Shown: positions 31,752 to 40,302 of the stretch, piece after piece
How the letters are laid out: every line of letters starts with the position of its first letter
Position numbering within the stretch: position 1 is the first letter of the stretch
Source: an uncultured Pseudomonadota bacterium
GTDB taxonomy: Bacteria; Desulfobacterota; Binatia; Binatales; Binataceae
DNA: 40,959 nt
Reading direction: 5' to 3'
Assembly (NCBI GenBank): GCA_937889395.1
Contig: CALAOW010000160.1
Location: 1 to 40,959 of the forward strand
Made by a program: the position numbers and the translations under genes
The notes under the pieces: model-generated
The model's database searches: none
Told to the model about the DNA's origin: nothing
The model's input: only the letters and a program-made list of their open reading frames with translations

Positions 31752-33488
31752 TCAGTTTTTAGGAGGCGCCGGTGTGCGTTGATGCGCGAGAAAGCGCGCG
31801 ATGTCCTCGATTTCGACGTGCGTTAGCTTGCCCTCCGGCTGCACGAACGCCGGCATCTTGGTCAGGCTGTACAGGGCCTTCGGATCCTCCATGTAGCGGT
31901 GGATGAACGAAACCGACCGCACCAGCCCAATTCCGCTCAGATCCGGTCCCTTGGCGCCGCCGTGGCCTGCCACCACGTGGCACTTGCCGCAGTTTCGGTA
32001 GAACAGCCGGGACGCCTTCTCACTGTAGGGGCCACCACCCTGCAGCTCATTGATGTAATCAAACAGGTCCGCGCTTTCGTCCGGCAACAATCCGGTCATC
32101 GCGGTGCGGGCGCCCGGCCGCACCACTTCGCCGGGCCGCTCGAGATGGGCGATTATCCAAGTCTTGTCGTGTTTGAGGGTATCCAGCATCAGGTCGGGCC
32201 CGATCTTGCTCCCGCGGCCATTGACGCTGTGGCAGTATGCGCAATTCAGCGTGTGAAAGAGCCGGTGACCTTCCTCCACGGTCGGCCGCTCCGGCACATA
32301 TGGGTTGAGCAGCGGCGACTGCGCGCCGACCACGGTCAACGCAATCACGCCGGCCAGCGCCGAGAACGCAAAGCCGGTGGCGATCGGGCGGTCCAACGGA
32401 TGCTGGCGCATCCGCCGATCAAAGAAGGGCACTGCCAGAAGGACCGCCAACGCAAGACCTGGCACCATGACTGCCGCGACCGCTTCCATGCTTCCGGGAA
32501 AATACTTGAGCGCCTGGAACAGGAACAGGAAGTACCAGTCCGGACGCGGATTGTAGCTGGTGCTGGCGGGGTCGGCGATCTCGCCGATCTCGGTCGGATA
32601 CATAAAGACCAAAAGCGCGACCACCGAAAGCGCCAGCAGCACGGCGACGGCGTCCTTGGCCAGATAAAACGGATAGAAGGACTCTCCCGCCTCTTTCTCG
32701 TGATGATATTCGTCGGCCGCCCGAGTGCGCTGGGCGTCGACGCTGAGCTGGGTGCCGACACCAATCCCGGGGTCGATACCGAGCTCGGCGTTGATACCGT
32801 GGCGGCCGTATTCGGGATGCCGCTTGGGGGGCGCCGAGATGCCCTGGCGCACGACCATGAAAAGATGCACCGCCGCGAAAACGATCAGCGCCGCCGGCAG
32901 CATCAGCACGTGCATTGCGTAGAATCGCGTCAACGTCTGCGGCCCGACCTCGCTGCCGCCGCGGAAGAAGCGCACGATGTAGTCGCCGATGTAGGGTGTC
33001 GCGCCCGCGATGTTGGTGCCGACCACAGTCGCCCAGTACGACTTCTGGTTCCAGGGCAGCAGATATCCGGTGAATCCGAACAACATCACGATCAGGAACA
33101 GGAAGACGCCGGTAATCCAGGTTGACTCGCGCGGATACTTGTAGCTGCCCGAGAGAAACGTGGTCAGCATGTGGGCGCCGATCACCACCACCATCGCAGT
33201 GGCGCCCCACGAATGAAGCCCGCGGATCAACCAGCCCAAGGGCGCGCGCATCGAGATGTAACGCGCGGCGTCGAAGGCGTGATCGGGGCTGGCCACGTAG
33301 TTCATCGCCAGCATCATCCCGGTCACCGCCTGCAGGATGAAGAGGAACAGCAGCACGCTGCCGAGCGTGTAGATCCACTCGACCAGCGGGCTGCTCTTCG
33401 GAATGTGGCGATCGAAGAGCGCCACCCGGATCGCCCGCGTGCTGAGGCGCTCGTCAAACCACTTGCTTAGTTGGAGTCGGGACCACAT
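31752..33488 (-). CDS. Cytochrome b fused to two c-type haem domains
   Basis: 578 residues, counted from ATG 33488 (behind GAGGGCG; an ATG at 33512 is less likely). Residues 1-215 are a cytochrome b6-like part with haem ligands His92, His106, His193 and His208; the 14/15 spacing is b6-type. The subunit-IV-like part follows (about 275-395) with PDWYF at 316-320. Then come two c-haem domains, CAYCH (416-420) and CGKCH (500-504). An insert of about 45-60 residues (about 219-270) separates helices four and five and is rich in charged and Gly residues. With the overlapping Rieske gene it forms a quinol-cytochrome c oxidoreductase in the inner membrane that lacks a separate cytochrome c1. Confidence 0.93.
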   Translation of the reverse strand: MWSRLQLSKWFDERLSTRAIRVALFDRHIPKSSPLVEWIYTLGSVLLFLFILQAVTGMMLAMNYVASPDHAFDAARYISMRAPLGWLIRGLHSWGATAMVVVIGAHMLTTFLSGSYKYPRESTWITGVFLFLIVMLFGFTGYLLPWNQKSYWATVVGTNIAGATPYIGDYIVRFFRGGSEVGPQTLTRFYAMHVLMLPAALIVFAAVHLFMVVRQGISAPPKRHPEYGRHGINAELGIDPGIGVGTQLSVDAQRTRAADEYHHEKEAGESFYPFYLAKDAVAVLLALSVVALLVFMYPTEIGEIADPASTSYNPRPDWYFLFLFQALKYFPGSMEAVAAVMVPGLALAVLLAVPFFDRRMRQHPLDRPIATGFAFSALAGVIALTVVGAQSPLLNPYVPERPTVEEGHRLFHTLNCAYCHSVNGRGSKIGPDLMLDTLKHDKTWIIAHLERPGEVVRPGARTAMTGLLPDESADLFDYINELQGGGPYSEKASRLFYRNCGKCHVVAGHGGAKGPDLSGIGLVRSVSFIHRYMEDPKALYSLTKMPAFVQPEGKLTHVEIEDIARFLAHQRTPAPPKN

Positions 33489-33990
33489 AAAGGGCGCCCT
33501 CGCGGACCTCATACGCGTAAATGTCCAGCGGACGCGGGGGAGGGCCGCTGACCACCTTTCCAGTCAGGCTGAATATGCCGGCATGGCAGGGACAGAAGAA
33601 CTGCTTGGCCTCCTCGACCCATCGATAGGCGCATCCCAAGTGCGTGCAATGCGGATCGAAAACGTAGATTTTGTCCGGCGTCCGCACCACCCAGGCCGTC
33701 ACCGCCGAATCCTCCGTCACCCATCCCTCGGCCATGCGCCGTGCGACCTCGATCCGCTGGGGAGCGTTGAGCGGAAGCTCGTCGACCTTTCCCATCCGCA
33801 CCCAATCTTTGGTCCCGCCCGGCCCCAACAGCGGGGTGATTAGATAGGAAGCGATGGGCGCAGCGATACCGGCGCTGACAATTCCCATCGCGCCCCAGAA
33901 CAGACGCGACATGAACCGCCGCCGCGGTTCGTTCTCGATAACTTCGCCAGCTTCCGAGACTGCAAATTGTGCGCGATTACCGTCGGGCAA
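33454..33990 (-). CDS. Rieske iron-sulfur protein
   Basis: 178 residues. The N-terminal membrane anchor (about 28-52) is followed by the Rieske fold, whose cluster motifs are CTHLGC and CPCHAG, both complete. It delivers electrons from quinol to the cytochrome b-c gene product, which it overlaps by 35 bases. The best available start is TTG 33990, 12 bases after the preceding cytochrome c gene; the ribosome site is weak, and a start at the internal ATG 33912 would remove the upstream basic segment. The function does not depend on which is used. Confidence 0.93.
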   Translation of the reverse strand: MPDGNRAQFAVSEAGEVIENEPRRRFMSRLFWGAMGIVSAGIAAPIASYLITPLLGPGGTKDWVRMGKVDELPLNAPQRIEVARRMAEGWVTEDSAVTAWVVRTPDKIYVFDPHCTHLGCAYRWVEEAKQFFCPCHAGIFSLTGKVVSGPPPRPLDIYAYEVREGALYVVPTPTKQVV

Positions 33991-34002
33991 GGCTCGCCGC
34001 GC

Positions 34003-34410
34003 TCACTTCTTGCAGAACGTGCGGACGTAAGCGACCAGCCCGTGAATCTCGCCGTCGTCGAAGGCCTTGCCAAAGTCGGCCATGTCCTTGCTCTTGCCCA
34101 TCGACTTGCCGCCGCCCTTGATGACGTTGAAAAGATAATCGTCGGTGAGCTTGGTCATCTCCGCGCAATTCGTATAGTCGCGGGGCTTGGTCTTCAGTTC
34201 GGCCGCCTTTTTGCCGTCGCCTTTGCCCGACTCACCATGGCAGTCCGCGCACGAATCCGAAAAATTACTGGCCGCGGCCTTCATATCGACTTCGGCGGCG
34301 CTGGCGGGGGTTGAGATCAACGCGGGCGCTAAAATCAGCGCTGCTGCCGCCGCCAAGGGCATCCAGCTCCAGCCCTTCGATCGAATCTTCGCCGTTGAAC
34401 TTTCTAACAT
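34003..34410 (-). CDS. Small secreted cytochrome c
   Basis: 135 residues. A signal peptide (about 1-39, ending PASAA) leads to a single-haem domain with CADCH and downstream Met candidates (KSMGKSKDM). A second Cys pair (TNCAEM and TFCKK) may form a disulphide. It is the third paralogue of the near-identical pair at 39.7-40.7 kb; the GKGDGKKAAELK and AYVRTFCKK segments align closely. It is the likely soluble electron carrier for the Rieske/b-c complex encoded downstream. The start at ATG 34410 follows AAGGAG. Confidence 0.92.
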   Translation of the reverse strand: MLESSTAKIRSKGWSWMPLAAAAALILAPALISTPASAAEVDMKAAASNFSDSCADCHGESGKGDGKKAAELKTKPRDYTNCAEMTKLTDDYLFNVIKGGGKSMGKSKDMADFGKAFDDGEIHGLVAYVRTFCKK

Positions 34411-34799
34411 GACAATTCTGCTCCTTCTTTTCCCTGGGGTGTTTCGTTTCATTATCAAACATCGTGACGAAAAGGCTAAGTGAATTTGGTTGATAGACTA
34501 TGGTTGCGCACAATCGACGATAGCATCTTTCCCAATTCCGGCCAGTACATTAGTTCCCCTTCACCCGCTCACTTTAAAGCATAAGCAATCAACATTTATT
34601 CCAAGTGTTTGTCAACCGTAATCGGCCTTCCCCGGCCCGCGACCTCCTCCCGTCGTCCTTCACGCTCCCCGACCGCCTGCCAAGATCTCCATGCGAGCGC
34701 GGCATTTGCCCGCCGCGCTGCCGCGTACAGCCGTCGAAATCAGTGCCGACGCTGCAACCACTCCGAGCCGCCTGCCCACGGCGCCGCGGTGACCTCCGC
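34411..34799. promoter_or_regulatory. Non-coding interval with an AT-rich promoter region
   Basis: No gene is visible. The part from about 34440 to 34620 is clearly AT-richer than its surroundings. On the minus strand TTGACA occurs at 34615-34610, a possible -35 element, but no good -10 lies at the proper distance. The remaining part is GC-rich and lies next to the 3' end of the slipin gene. It probably carries the promoter for the cytochrome c/Rieske/cytochrome b unit. Confidence 0.4.
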
Positions 34800-35558
34800 T
34801 TACTTCGGCTTGTCGCCGCCGCCTGCCAGCTTGCGGAAGGGCTCGAGCAGATCGATTGGGAGGGGGAATATGGTGGTCGAATTATGCTCGGTCGCGATCT
34901 CGGCCAGCGTCTGCAGGTAGCGAAGCTGGAGCGTGATCGGGCTTTTGCTCATGATTTCCGCCGCCTCGGACAGGCGCTGGGCGGCCTGAAATTCGCCCTC
35001 GGCCGCGATAACCTTGGCGCGCCGTTCGCGCTCGGCCTCGGCCTGCGCGGCGATCGCGCGCTGCATGTCCTGCGGCAGGTCAATGTTCTTCAGCTCGACG
35101 AGTATGACCTTGATTCCCCACGGCTCAGTATGGGCATCGACGATCGACTGGATGCGCGCGTTGACTTTGTCGCGCTGGCTTAAGAGTTCGTCGAGTTCGG
35201 TCTGCCCGCCTACGGAGCGCAGCGTGGTCTGCGCGAGCTGCATGGTGGCGAACAGGTAATTTGCCACCTCGGTGACCGCGCGCGACGGATCGCTCACCCG
35301 GAAGTAGAGCACCGCGCTCACCTTGACGGTCACGTTGTCCTTGGTGATTACGTCCTGCGGCGGGACGTCGAGCACGACCGTACGCAGATCGATCCGGACC
35401 ATCCGCTCAATCAAGGGGATCACGTAAATTATGCCTGGGCCGCGGTACCGCATGAGCCGCCCGAGGCGGAAGATTACGGCGCGTTGGTATTCGTTAAGGA
35501 TTTTGACGCCGCTCAGAATGAAGATTGCGACGATTAAGATGACTACACCGGATACCAT
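34800..35558 (-). CDS. Slipin (stomatin/SPFH-family membrane protein)
   Basis: 252 residues with one N-terminal membrane helix (about 3-20), the SPFH domain ([20 protein letters not shown], then [23 protein letters not shown]) and a C-terminal coiled coil ([20 protein letters not shown]). Length and motifs match bacterial slipins. Slipins form oligomeric rings in the membrane and are thought to organise microdomains or proteolysis. No partner NfeD protease gene is adjacent, which is usual for many slipins; here it sits between cytochrome genes, so a role in assembling or protecting the electron-transfer complexes is possible but unproven. The start follows AAGGAG. Confidence 0.93.
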   Translation of the reverse strand: MVSGVVILIVAIFILSGVKILNEYQRAVIFRLGRLMRYRGPGIIYVIPLIERMVRIDLRTVVLDVPPQDVITKDNVTVKVSAVLYFRVSDPSRAVTEVANYLFATMQLAQTTLRSVGGQTELDELLSQRDKVNARIQSIVDAHTEPWGIKVILVELKNIDLPQDMQRAIAAQAEAERERRAKVIAAEGEFQAAQRLSEAAEIMSKSPITLQLRYLQTLAEIATEHNSTTIFPLPIDLLEPFRKLAGGGDKPK

Positions 35559-35712
35559 TGCGATTCTCCTTGTGCGATAGCGGCGTTCATGTTCTGGTGC
35601 TCCAGTTCAATGGATGCTGAAATTTATTGCGCGTCAACATACGGCGAGCAGGCAGCAAAAAGCAAGCCTGCGCGCTACCGTTACTGGAAAATTGTGAACG
35701 TCGGTCCGGCAC

Positions 35713-36543
35713 CTAGCCGCTCCAAAAGGCGATCCAAGTAAGCGCGAGCAGGAAGAAGCCGATGCCGACCGCAATAACCGCGATCAAGCGGGAGAAATTC
35801 TTGAGCCAACGGGGAGGCGGGTCACTGCGCAACATTTCGAGGGTGCCGGACTCGCTAAGGCGCGAATAATCCAGGGGGCGCTCGTGCTGGTATTCCTTAC
35901 TGCTCACGCGGCCGGTAAATATCACAGGGTCGAGCGGAAATTTCTCAGGGCGCAGGTGGGAATTAAAAAAGTGGACAATGAAGATGAACCAGACGGCCAG
36001 CAGAGCTTCCTCACCGTGAATCAGGAGCGCGATATTGAGAACGTAGCCGGGCACGAAGCGGGCAAAGAAAGGCCCGAACCACATCATGTAGCCGGTGGCA
36101 CCGATAATCGCCATCCCCCAGAACACCGCCCAATAGTCGAACTTCTCCCAGTAGGCAAAGTGGTCGAATTCGGGCTGCGGACCCATCCAAAGAAACCAGC
36201 GCAGCATCTTAAAAAGGTCCTCGGCGTCCTTGGGCTGCGGAGTCATCGAGTTTGGCCCAAAAAAAAGGCCCCGGTCCTTCTTTATAATCGCCCTGAAGAG
36301 GATGTCTCCAATATGGTAGAGGAAGCCGGCTGATAGGAGCACCGCACAGAACTTATGCAGAGATAGGACCGCGGTGAATCCGCCGGTGGTTTCCGCCAGC
36401 CACCTTGCCCAACCCCGCTCGCTGAACCGCAGGGTCATTCCGGTGGCGGCAAGACCCAAAAAGGTTACGATCACCAAGCCGTGCAGGTAGCGCTGCCCCA
36501 GCGAGAAGCGAAAATAATAGCGGTCTGAATCGTTACTGTTCAC
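35713..36543 (-). CDS. Di-haem cytochrome b, partner of the 11-haem cytochrome
   Basis: 276 residues with five or so membrane helices. The candidate ligands His21, His63, His77, His176, His191 and His196 have the same spacing as in the 23.3 kb cytochrome b, and the FPLDPVIFTGRVSSKEY segment matches its FPFDPSIFTGKVSREYMEKE. A C-terminal extension (about 225-276) with an extra helix is present here only. It starts at GTG 36543, overlapping the end of the 11-haem gene by 11 bases, with GGAG in front. It should oxidise quinol and reduce the 11-haem protein. Confidence 0.9.
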   Translation of the reverse strand: MNSNDSDRYYFRFSLGQRYLHGLVIVTFLGLAATGMTLRFSERGWARWLAETTGGFTAVLSLHKFCAVLLSAGFLYHIGDILFRAIIKKDRGLFFGPNSMTPQPKDAEDLFKMLRWFLWMGPQPEFDHFAYWEKFDYWAVFWGMAIIGATGYMMWFGPFFARFVPGYVLNIALLIHGEEALLAVWFIFIVHFFNSHLRPEKFPLDPVIFTGRVSSKEYQHERPLDYSRLSESGTLEMLRSDPPPRWLKNFSRLIAVIAVGIGFFLLALTWIAFWSG

Positions 36544-37876
36544 CGCTCACTCCATTGTCCTTCCCACGCTTCCCAACCGTCAGCGACCGCGCAAGCCATA
36601 GCGCCGTGTGCAGGCCGAAGAAGAAGAAAACCCCCAAAAGCAGCAGGTTCATGAAGAGGGCCGCGTAATATAAAGCCGGGTTCTGCCGCCGGTCGTGTGG
36701 ATTGGGATGTGGCTCGTAGCTGACAAAGCTCGCGGTTACGCCTTGGTGGCACTTGCCGCAGGTGGCTGGGAGGTTGGCCGGCGCGACCTTGGACTTGGGA
36801 TCGGAGGCCTTAAGAACTTCGTGAGAGCCATGGCAACTCCAGCATCGTGCCGTGGCAACGAAACCGAGTTCGGTCACTTGGCCGTGGAAAGTATCGCGGT
36901 AGCTCTGCAGCCTCGCCTTGTGACAGTTGCCGCAGGTGGCGACGGTTTTGAGTTGCCAGTTCACGACGCCCACCTGGGTAATCTGATGCGAGGTATGGCA
37001 ATTCGTGCATACCGGAGCATTCGCGCGCCCGGCGATCATCGCCTTGCCGTGCGCTCCGGCAAGGTAAGCGACTTGGACGCCGGCATGGCACGTGCCACAG
37101 GTGGCAGGCACATTTCCAGGGAAGGTCCGGCTTTTCGGGTCCTTTCTGCTGAGGATATCGTGCGCCCCATGGCAACTGGCGCAGGTGGCGGCCACCAGGA
37201 GCCCGTCGCTGGTCAGGGCGAAGCCGTGAATCGAATCCATGTACAGCGCGTACACGTCCGGAAAGCCATATTTCTTGGCAATCTCGGCGTTTCCGTGGCA
37301 GGTACCGCAGGTGCGCGGCAGGTTGAGCGGGTAGACTCGCGACTTCGGGTCAGTCTTAGCCCGCATGCCGTGGGGGTTTCCGTGGCAATCGAGGCAGGCC
37401 GGAAAGCGCTGCTTCGTCCCCCGCTTGGCGATGGCGTGAACGCTGCCCGCGTAAGCCGAAGTTTGATTCGGGTGGCAGCCGGCGCATGAAACCGGCTTGA
37501 CCGGATCGGGATGGGGAAAGGCATGGATGTCAGAATGGCAGGAGACACAACCCAGCGTTGAATGGACCGACGGCTGGAATGTCTCCGCATTGACGTACAC
37601 GCTAACCGGCCGCGCCTGCAACTTGGCATTGGCCTTCAGATTATGGCAGGACAGGCAATCCTTATCGTTGGGCGCCTTCGTCGCCGCAGCAGCGTTCGTC
37701 GTCGCAGCGGCCTTCGTCGTCGCAGCAGCCTTCGTCGTCGTAGCGGCCTTCGTCGCCGCAGCAGCCTTCGTCGCCGCAGCAGCATGGCCCATCGCAACCG
37801 CGCACAGCAGCAATGCCGCAATAGCGCACGCGATGCGCCCGAGGCCGCTAACCATCCGCCGTGATCCCTGCGCCAT
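36533..37876 (-). CDS. Membrane-anchored 11-haem cytochrome c
   Basis: 447 residues with eleven CxxCH motifs, the first at 74-78. A signal peptide (about 1-33) is followed by a low-complexity Ala/Thr/Lys repeat (32-67), the multihaem region, and a C-terminal membrane helix (about 400-425). Repeated His residues (HSTLGC, HGNPHG, CHGAH) are likely second ligands. It resembles, and probably shares ancestry with, the 9-haem protein at 22.2 kb. It would pass electrons from the overlapping cytochrome b to periplasmic carriers. The start follows GCGGGAGGAACAA. It lies 27 bases after the 7-haem gene in the same orientation. Confidence 0.93.
   Translation of the reverse strand: MAQGSRRMVSGLGRIACAIAALLLCAVAMGHAAAATKAAAATKAATTTKAAATTKAAATTNAAAATKAPNDKDCLSCHNLKANAKLQARPVSVYVNAETFQPSVHSTLGCVSCHSDIHAFPHPDPVKPVSCAGCHPNQTSAYAGSVHAIAKRGTKQRFPACLDCHGNPHGMRAKTDPKSRVYPLNLPRTCGTCHGNAEIAKKYGFPDVYALYMDSIHGFALTSDGLLVAATCASCHGAHDILSRKDPKSRTFPGNVPATCGTCHAGVQVAYLAGAHGKAMIAGRANAPVCTNCHTSHQITQVGVVNWQLKTVATCGNCHKARLQSYRDTFHGQVTELGFVATARCWSCHGSHEVLKASDPKSKVAPANLPATCGKCHQGVTASFVSYEPHPNPHDRRQNPALYYAALFMNLLLLGVFFFFGLHTALWLARSLTVGKRGKDNGVSGEQ
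37676..37783. repeat. Six tandem 18-bp units coding the Ala/Thr/Lys linker
   Basis: Six copies of an 18-base unit of the form CTTCGTCGCCGCAGCAGC (plus strand) code for AAATKA-type hexapeptides between the signal peptide and first haem of the 11-haem cytochrome. Units differ by one to three bases. Unit length is a multiple of three, so copy number can change without breaking the frame. Confidence 0.9.
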
Positions 37877-37903
37877 TTGTTCCTCCCGCCCGCGCCGATT
37901 CGC

Positions 37904-39445
37904 TTACAGCACGCCTCCGGTATGACAGGTACTGCAGGTCGCACCGCCTACATCGTTCAGATCAACTGGATGCTTGAACTCGGCGACACTGGTAGGAGTT
38001 GCAAGGACCGTGTGACAGGACTCGCATTGCTGCGGTATCACCCGGCCATCAGCGCTGACGTGCTGCCCGTCGTGACAGCGGAAGCATCCCGGGTAATAAA
38101 GGTGGCCGATGTTGTCGGGATGCGTGCGCCAGTCAACCCGCATAAAAGGAAACATGTTCTTTTTGTAGATCTGCTGCGCGGCAGCGATGGCAGCCCGGAT
38201 TTGCGGCCACTTCGCGGCATAAATCTGGGAATAGCGATTGCGGTAAAAGGTATCGAGGGCGGTTGCGATTCCCTCGGCCGCCTCTTCCGACGAGTTGTAG
38301 TGCTTGATCAGGGCCTTGACCGCCTGCCTCTTCAAGAAGGGAAGCGTAGGGTCGAGCTGCCCCCCCTCGAACGCCGCATCGACCGCCTGATCGGGCGGAA
38401 GAAACTTATGCGACGGGCGGGCATGGCAGGTCACGCAGTCCATCGTCTGGATGGGAATCGCCGCGATCTGCTTTGCGTTCAGCGAACTGCCCTTGGCCAC
38501 GTATTCCGTGGTCCTTCCGTCAGGGGTCCTTACTTTTACCCAGGGAATCACCTGGGACTGCTTGTCAGTAGCCGCGAACCATACTTCGTTAGCGATGTTC
38601 ATGTGCCAGTGGATTCCGGTGGCGTGGCCGAACTCGGCACTTCCTCCTCCGGTCTTGATCAGCATCTGGATGCGCATGGGCGTGTTCTTCTCGTCGTATC
38701 CATAATGCGGGAAGATCTTGAGTTGCGCGCCGTAGAACTTCTGCGGCCAATGGCATTGCTCGCAGGCTGCCCGAATCGGGCGCAACTCCTGGATGGGGGT
38801 TTCGATAGGTCTGGGGTACTTGTTGAACATTACCGCATAGACCTGATAGGCGCCCGACAGCTTGGAGCGAACAAACCAGGTGGCGCCGGGTCCGACGTGG
38901 CAGCCCGCGCATGCGACCCGCGCGTGCGGCGAATCCTGGTAGGCCTCGAATTCCGGCTTCATCGGGACGTGACAGGTCTGGCCGCAGAACATCGCCGAGT
39001 CCGTGAACTGGTAGCCTTGGTAGCTTGCCACCATGCTGAGAGCCACGAAAAACAACGCAAAGCCTATCGCGCCGAGAAAGCCGCGCCGAACTGAAGGCTC
39101 GTTGAGATCGAGTCTGGGAAAGGGCGGCAGCTCACCCGGCAAAAACTTCCGCCGACGACGACGTTCGAGCAGCATCCCGGCCGGAATGAGCACCAAGCCC
39201 AATATCATGATGGCCGGACCAATCAGGTAGGCAAAAATGCCGACGTAGGGGTTCAACTGCACCCCCAACATCGTCATGCCAGCCAGGGAAAGCATGTCCG
39301 CCAGGATGATGACGGCGATGATCAGGCCGGCGATGCTCAGCCGGTTGCGAGCCAAACTTGGCAATTGGCGTTCGGCTGCGGCGCCATTTTGCCGTGCCGG
39401 GCGCTCCGATTCCGGAGCGTCCGGCTCATCTCCGCTCGTTTGCAT
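37904..39445 (-). CDS. ImcH-like 7-haem NapC/NirT-type membrane cytochrome
   Basis: 513 residues. Three membrane helices (about 37-60, 68-92, 122-140) precede the haem region. Haem sites: an unusual CX3CH (Cys154, Cys158, His159 in FCGQTCHVPM) and six CxxCH motifs (CAGCH at 179-183, then CEQCH, CVTCH, CFRCH, CESCH, CSTCH near the C-terminus). The first two form the NapC/NirT quinol-oxidising module. Three helices, seven haems and this length match ImcH of Geobacter, which oxidises quinol for high-potential extracellular electron acceptors; function here is inferred from that. The start at ATG 39445 follows AGGTGGAAT. It is followed by the 11-haem gene after 27 bases. Confidence 0.9.
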   Translation of the reverse strand: MQTSGDEPDAPESERPARQNGAAAERQLPSLARNRLSIAGLIIAVIILADMLSLAGMTMLGVQLNPYVGIFAYLIGPAIMILGLVLIPAGMLLERRRRRKFLPGELPPFPRLDLNEPSVRRGFLGAIGFALFFVALSMVASYQGYQFTDSAMFCGQTCHVPMKPEFEAYQDSPHARVACAGCHVGPGATWFVRSKLSGAYQVYAVMFNKYPRPIETPIQELRPIRAACEQCHWPQKFYGAQLKIFPHYGYDEKNTPMRIQMLIKTGGGSAEFGHATGIHWHMNIANEVWFAATDKQSQVIPWVKVRTPDGRTTEYVAKGSSLNAKQIAAIPIQTMDCVTCHARPSHKFLPPDQAVDAAFEGGQLDPTLPFLKRQAVKALIKHYNSSEEAAEGIATALDTFYRNRYSQIYAAKWPQIRAAIAAAQQIYKKNMFPFMRVDWRTHPDNIGHLYYPGCFRCHDGQHVSADGRVIPQQCESCHTVLATPTSVAEFKHPVDLNDVGGATCSTCHTGGVL

Positions 39446-39504
39446 ATTCCACCTGCGTTGCTTCTTTCTGGAATCTAAGGAAGCGACGCCCGGTTTCCGA
39501 GCGG

Positions 39505-39538
39505 CAAGCGGTCCGATCCCTGGGATCGGACCCGCTTG
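39505..39538. repeat. Long inverted repeat between cytochrome genes
   Basis: CAAGCGGTCCGATCCC and GGGATCGGACCCGCTTG pair over about 16 bases with one bulged C and almost no loop. It lies upstream of the 7-haem gene and downstream of a cytochrome c gene on the minus strand. There is no T-run on either side, so it may be an RNA-processing or stability element. The rest of 39446-39733 holds no gene. Confidence 0.65.
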
Positions 39539-39723
39539 TCCTGGGTCGCTCTGTGGTGAGATTCAGCCGGTTACCCGTGCGCGGCCTTTCACTTGGCCGC
39601 TCTGGGTGGTCAGGGCGAGCGCGAGTACAACTGCTGGGCGATACCGCCGGCGAACTGCAAGCTGGCCGCTGCCTGAGTCTGCTCGCTTTCAACCCCGCGC
39701 GCCGAGGCTCATTCTGGAGCCTG

Positions 39724-40168
39724 GCGCGCGCCGCTACTTCTTGCACAAGGTTCTAACGTACGCAACCAGAGCCTTGATCTCGTCGTCCTCCATCGCATCG
39801 CCATAGGGCGTCATGAACTTGCTCTTGCCCATCGACACGCCGCCCTCCTTCAGCTCCTTGAACATGTCGTCGTCAGTAACCTTGGCCATCTTGGCGCAAT
39901 CGGACAAATCTCCAATGGCGACCGGCTTGCCTTCCTTGTCTTTCAGTTCGGCCGCTTTGGGGCCGTCGCCCTTGCCGGCCGGGCCGTGACACTTAGCGCA
40001 CGTATCCGTATAACTGCTGGCCGCGGACGTGAGATCGGCTGCGCGGGCGGTGGTTGAGATCAACGCCAGCGCTGCAACCGCCGGTATGGCCGACGCGGTC
40101 CAAATCCACAGTCTCGATCGAACCTTAGTTCTCAAGCTCTTCGTCATCGCTCTTCTCCTTCCTTCCAT
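39724..40168. repeat. First copy of a 445-bp direct repeat
   Basis: Matches 40303-40747 at all but about six positions by eye, covering the full cytochrome c gene plus its ribosome site. The offset between copies is 579 bases. Most differences cluster in the first codons. Confidence 0.92.
39734..40147 (-). CDS. Small secreted cytochrome c, copy A
   Basis: 137 residues. The signal peptide spans about 1-37 (ending ARAA). The haem motif CAKCH is at 50-54, followed by GPAGKGDGPKAAELKDKEGK and Met candidates at 106 and 112 (SMGKSKFM). Cys84 and Cys135 may form a disulphide. It would act as a periplasmic electron carrier between the inner-membrane cytochromes and the outer membrane. The start follows GGAGAAGAGCG. 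It differs from copy B only at one or two residues of the signal peptide (Val/Ile near 9). Confidence 0.93.
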   Translation of the reverse strand: MTKSLRTKVRSRLWIWTASAIPAVAALALISTTARAADLTSAASSYTDTCAKCHGPAGKGDGPKAAELKDKEGKPVAIGDLSDCAKMAKVTDDDMFKELKEGGVSMGKSKFMTPYGDAMEDDEIKALVAYVRTLCKK

Positions 40169-40300
40169 GAAATTGTGTTCGCCAAAATTGCTGAAGTAAT
40201 AGCCGACGTTGATCGCGATGTTATCGCGCAAAATCGTACTCGTACTGAAACATCAACTCCTGGAACTGGGCGCCCGTATCGGGATACTCGATCGCCGACG
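40169..40300 (-). pseudogene. Remnant of an outer-membrane beta-barrel gene
   Basis: Between the two cytochrome c copies the minus strand codes AIEYPDTGAQFQELMFQYEYD and then, after a one-base shift in a TTTT run, LRDNIAINVGYYFSNFGEHNF. Alternating hydrophobic/polar strands and aromatic ends are typical of barrel hairpins. With the extra T the first frame stops at once (GCGCGATAA). The second frame runs without a stop into the downstream cytochrome start. The source is probably the barrel gene at the right edge. Confidence 0.6.
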
Positions 40301-40302
40301 TC

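Noticed and set aside
31899-33125. 408-codon plus-strand open frame over the cytochrome b gene
   Set aside because: The minus strand encodes an unmistakable cytochrome b with conserved haem ligands; the plus frame shows no domain.
35648-35671. GCAGGC-N12-GCCTGC hairpin between cytochrome b and slipin genes
   Set aside because: The stem is only 6 bp with a long loop and no downstream T-run; not strong enough to call a terminator.
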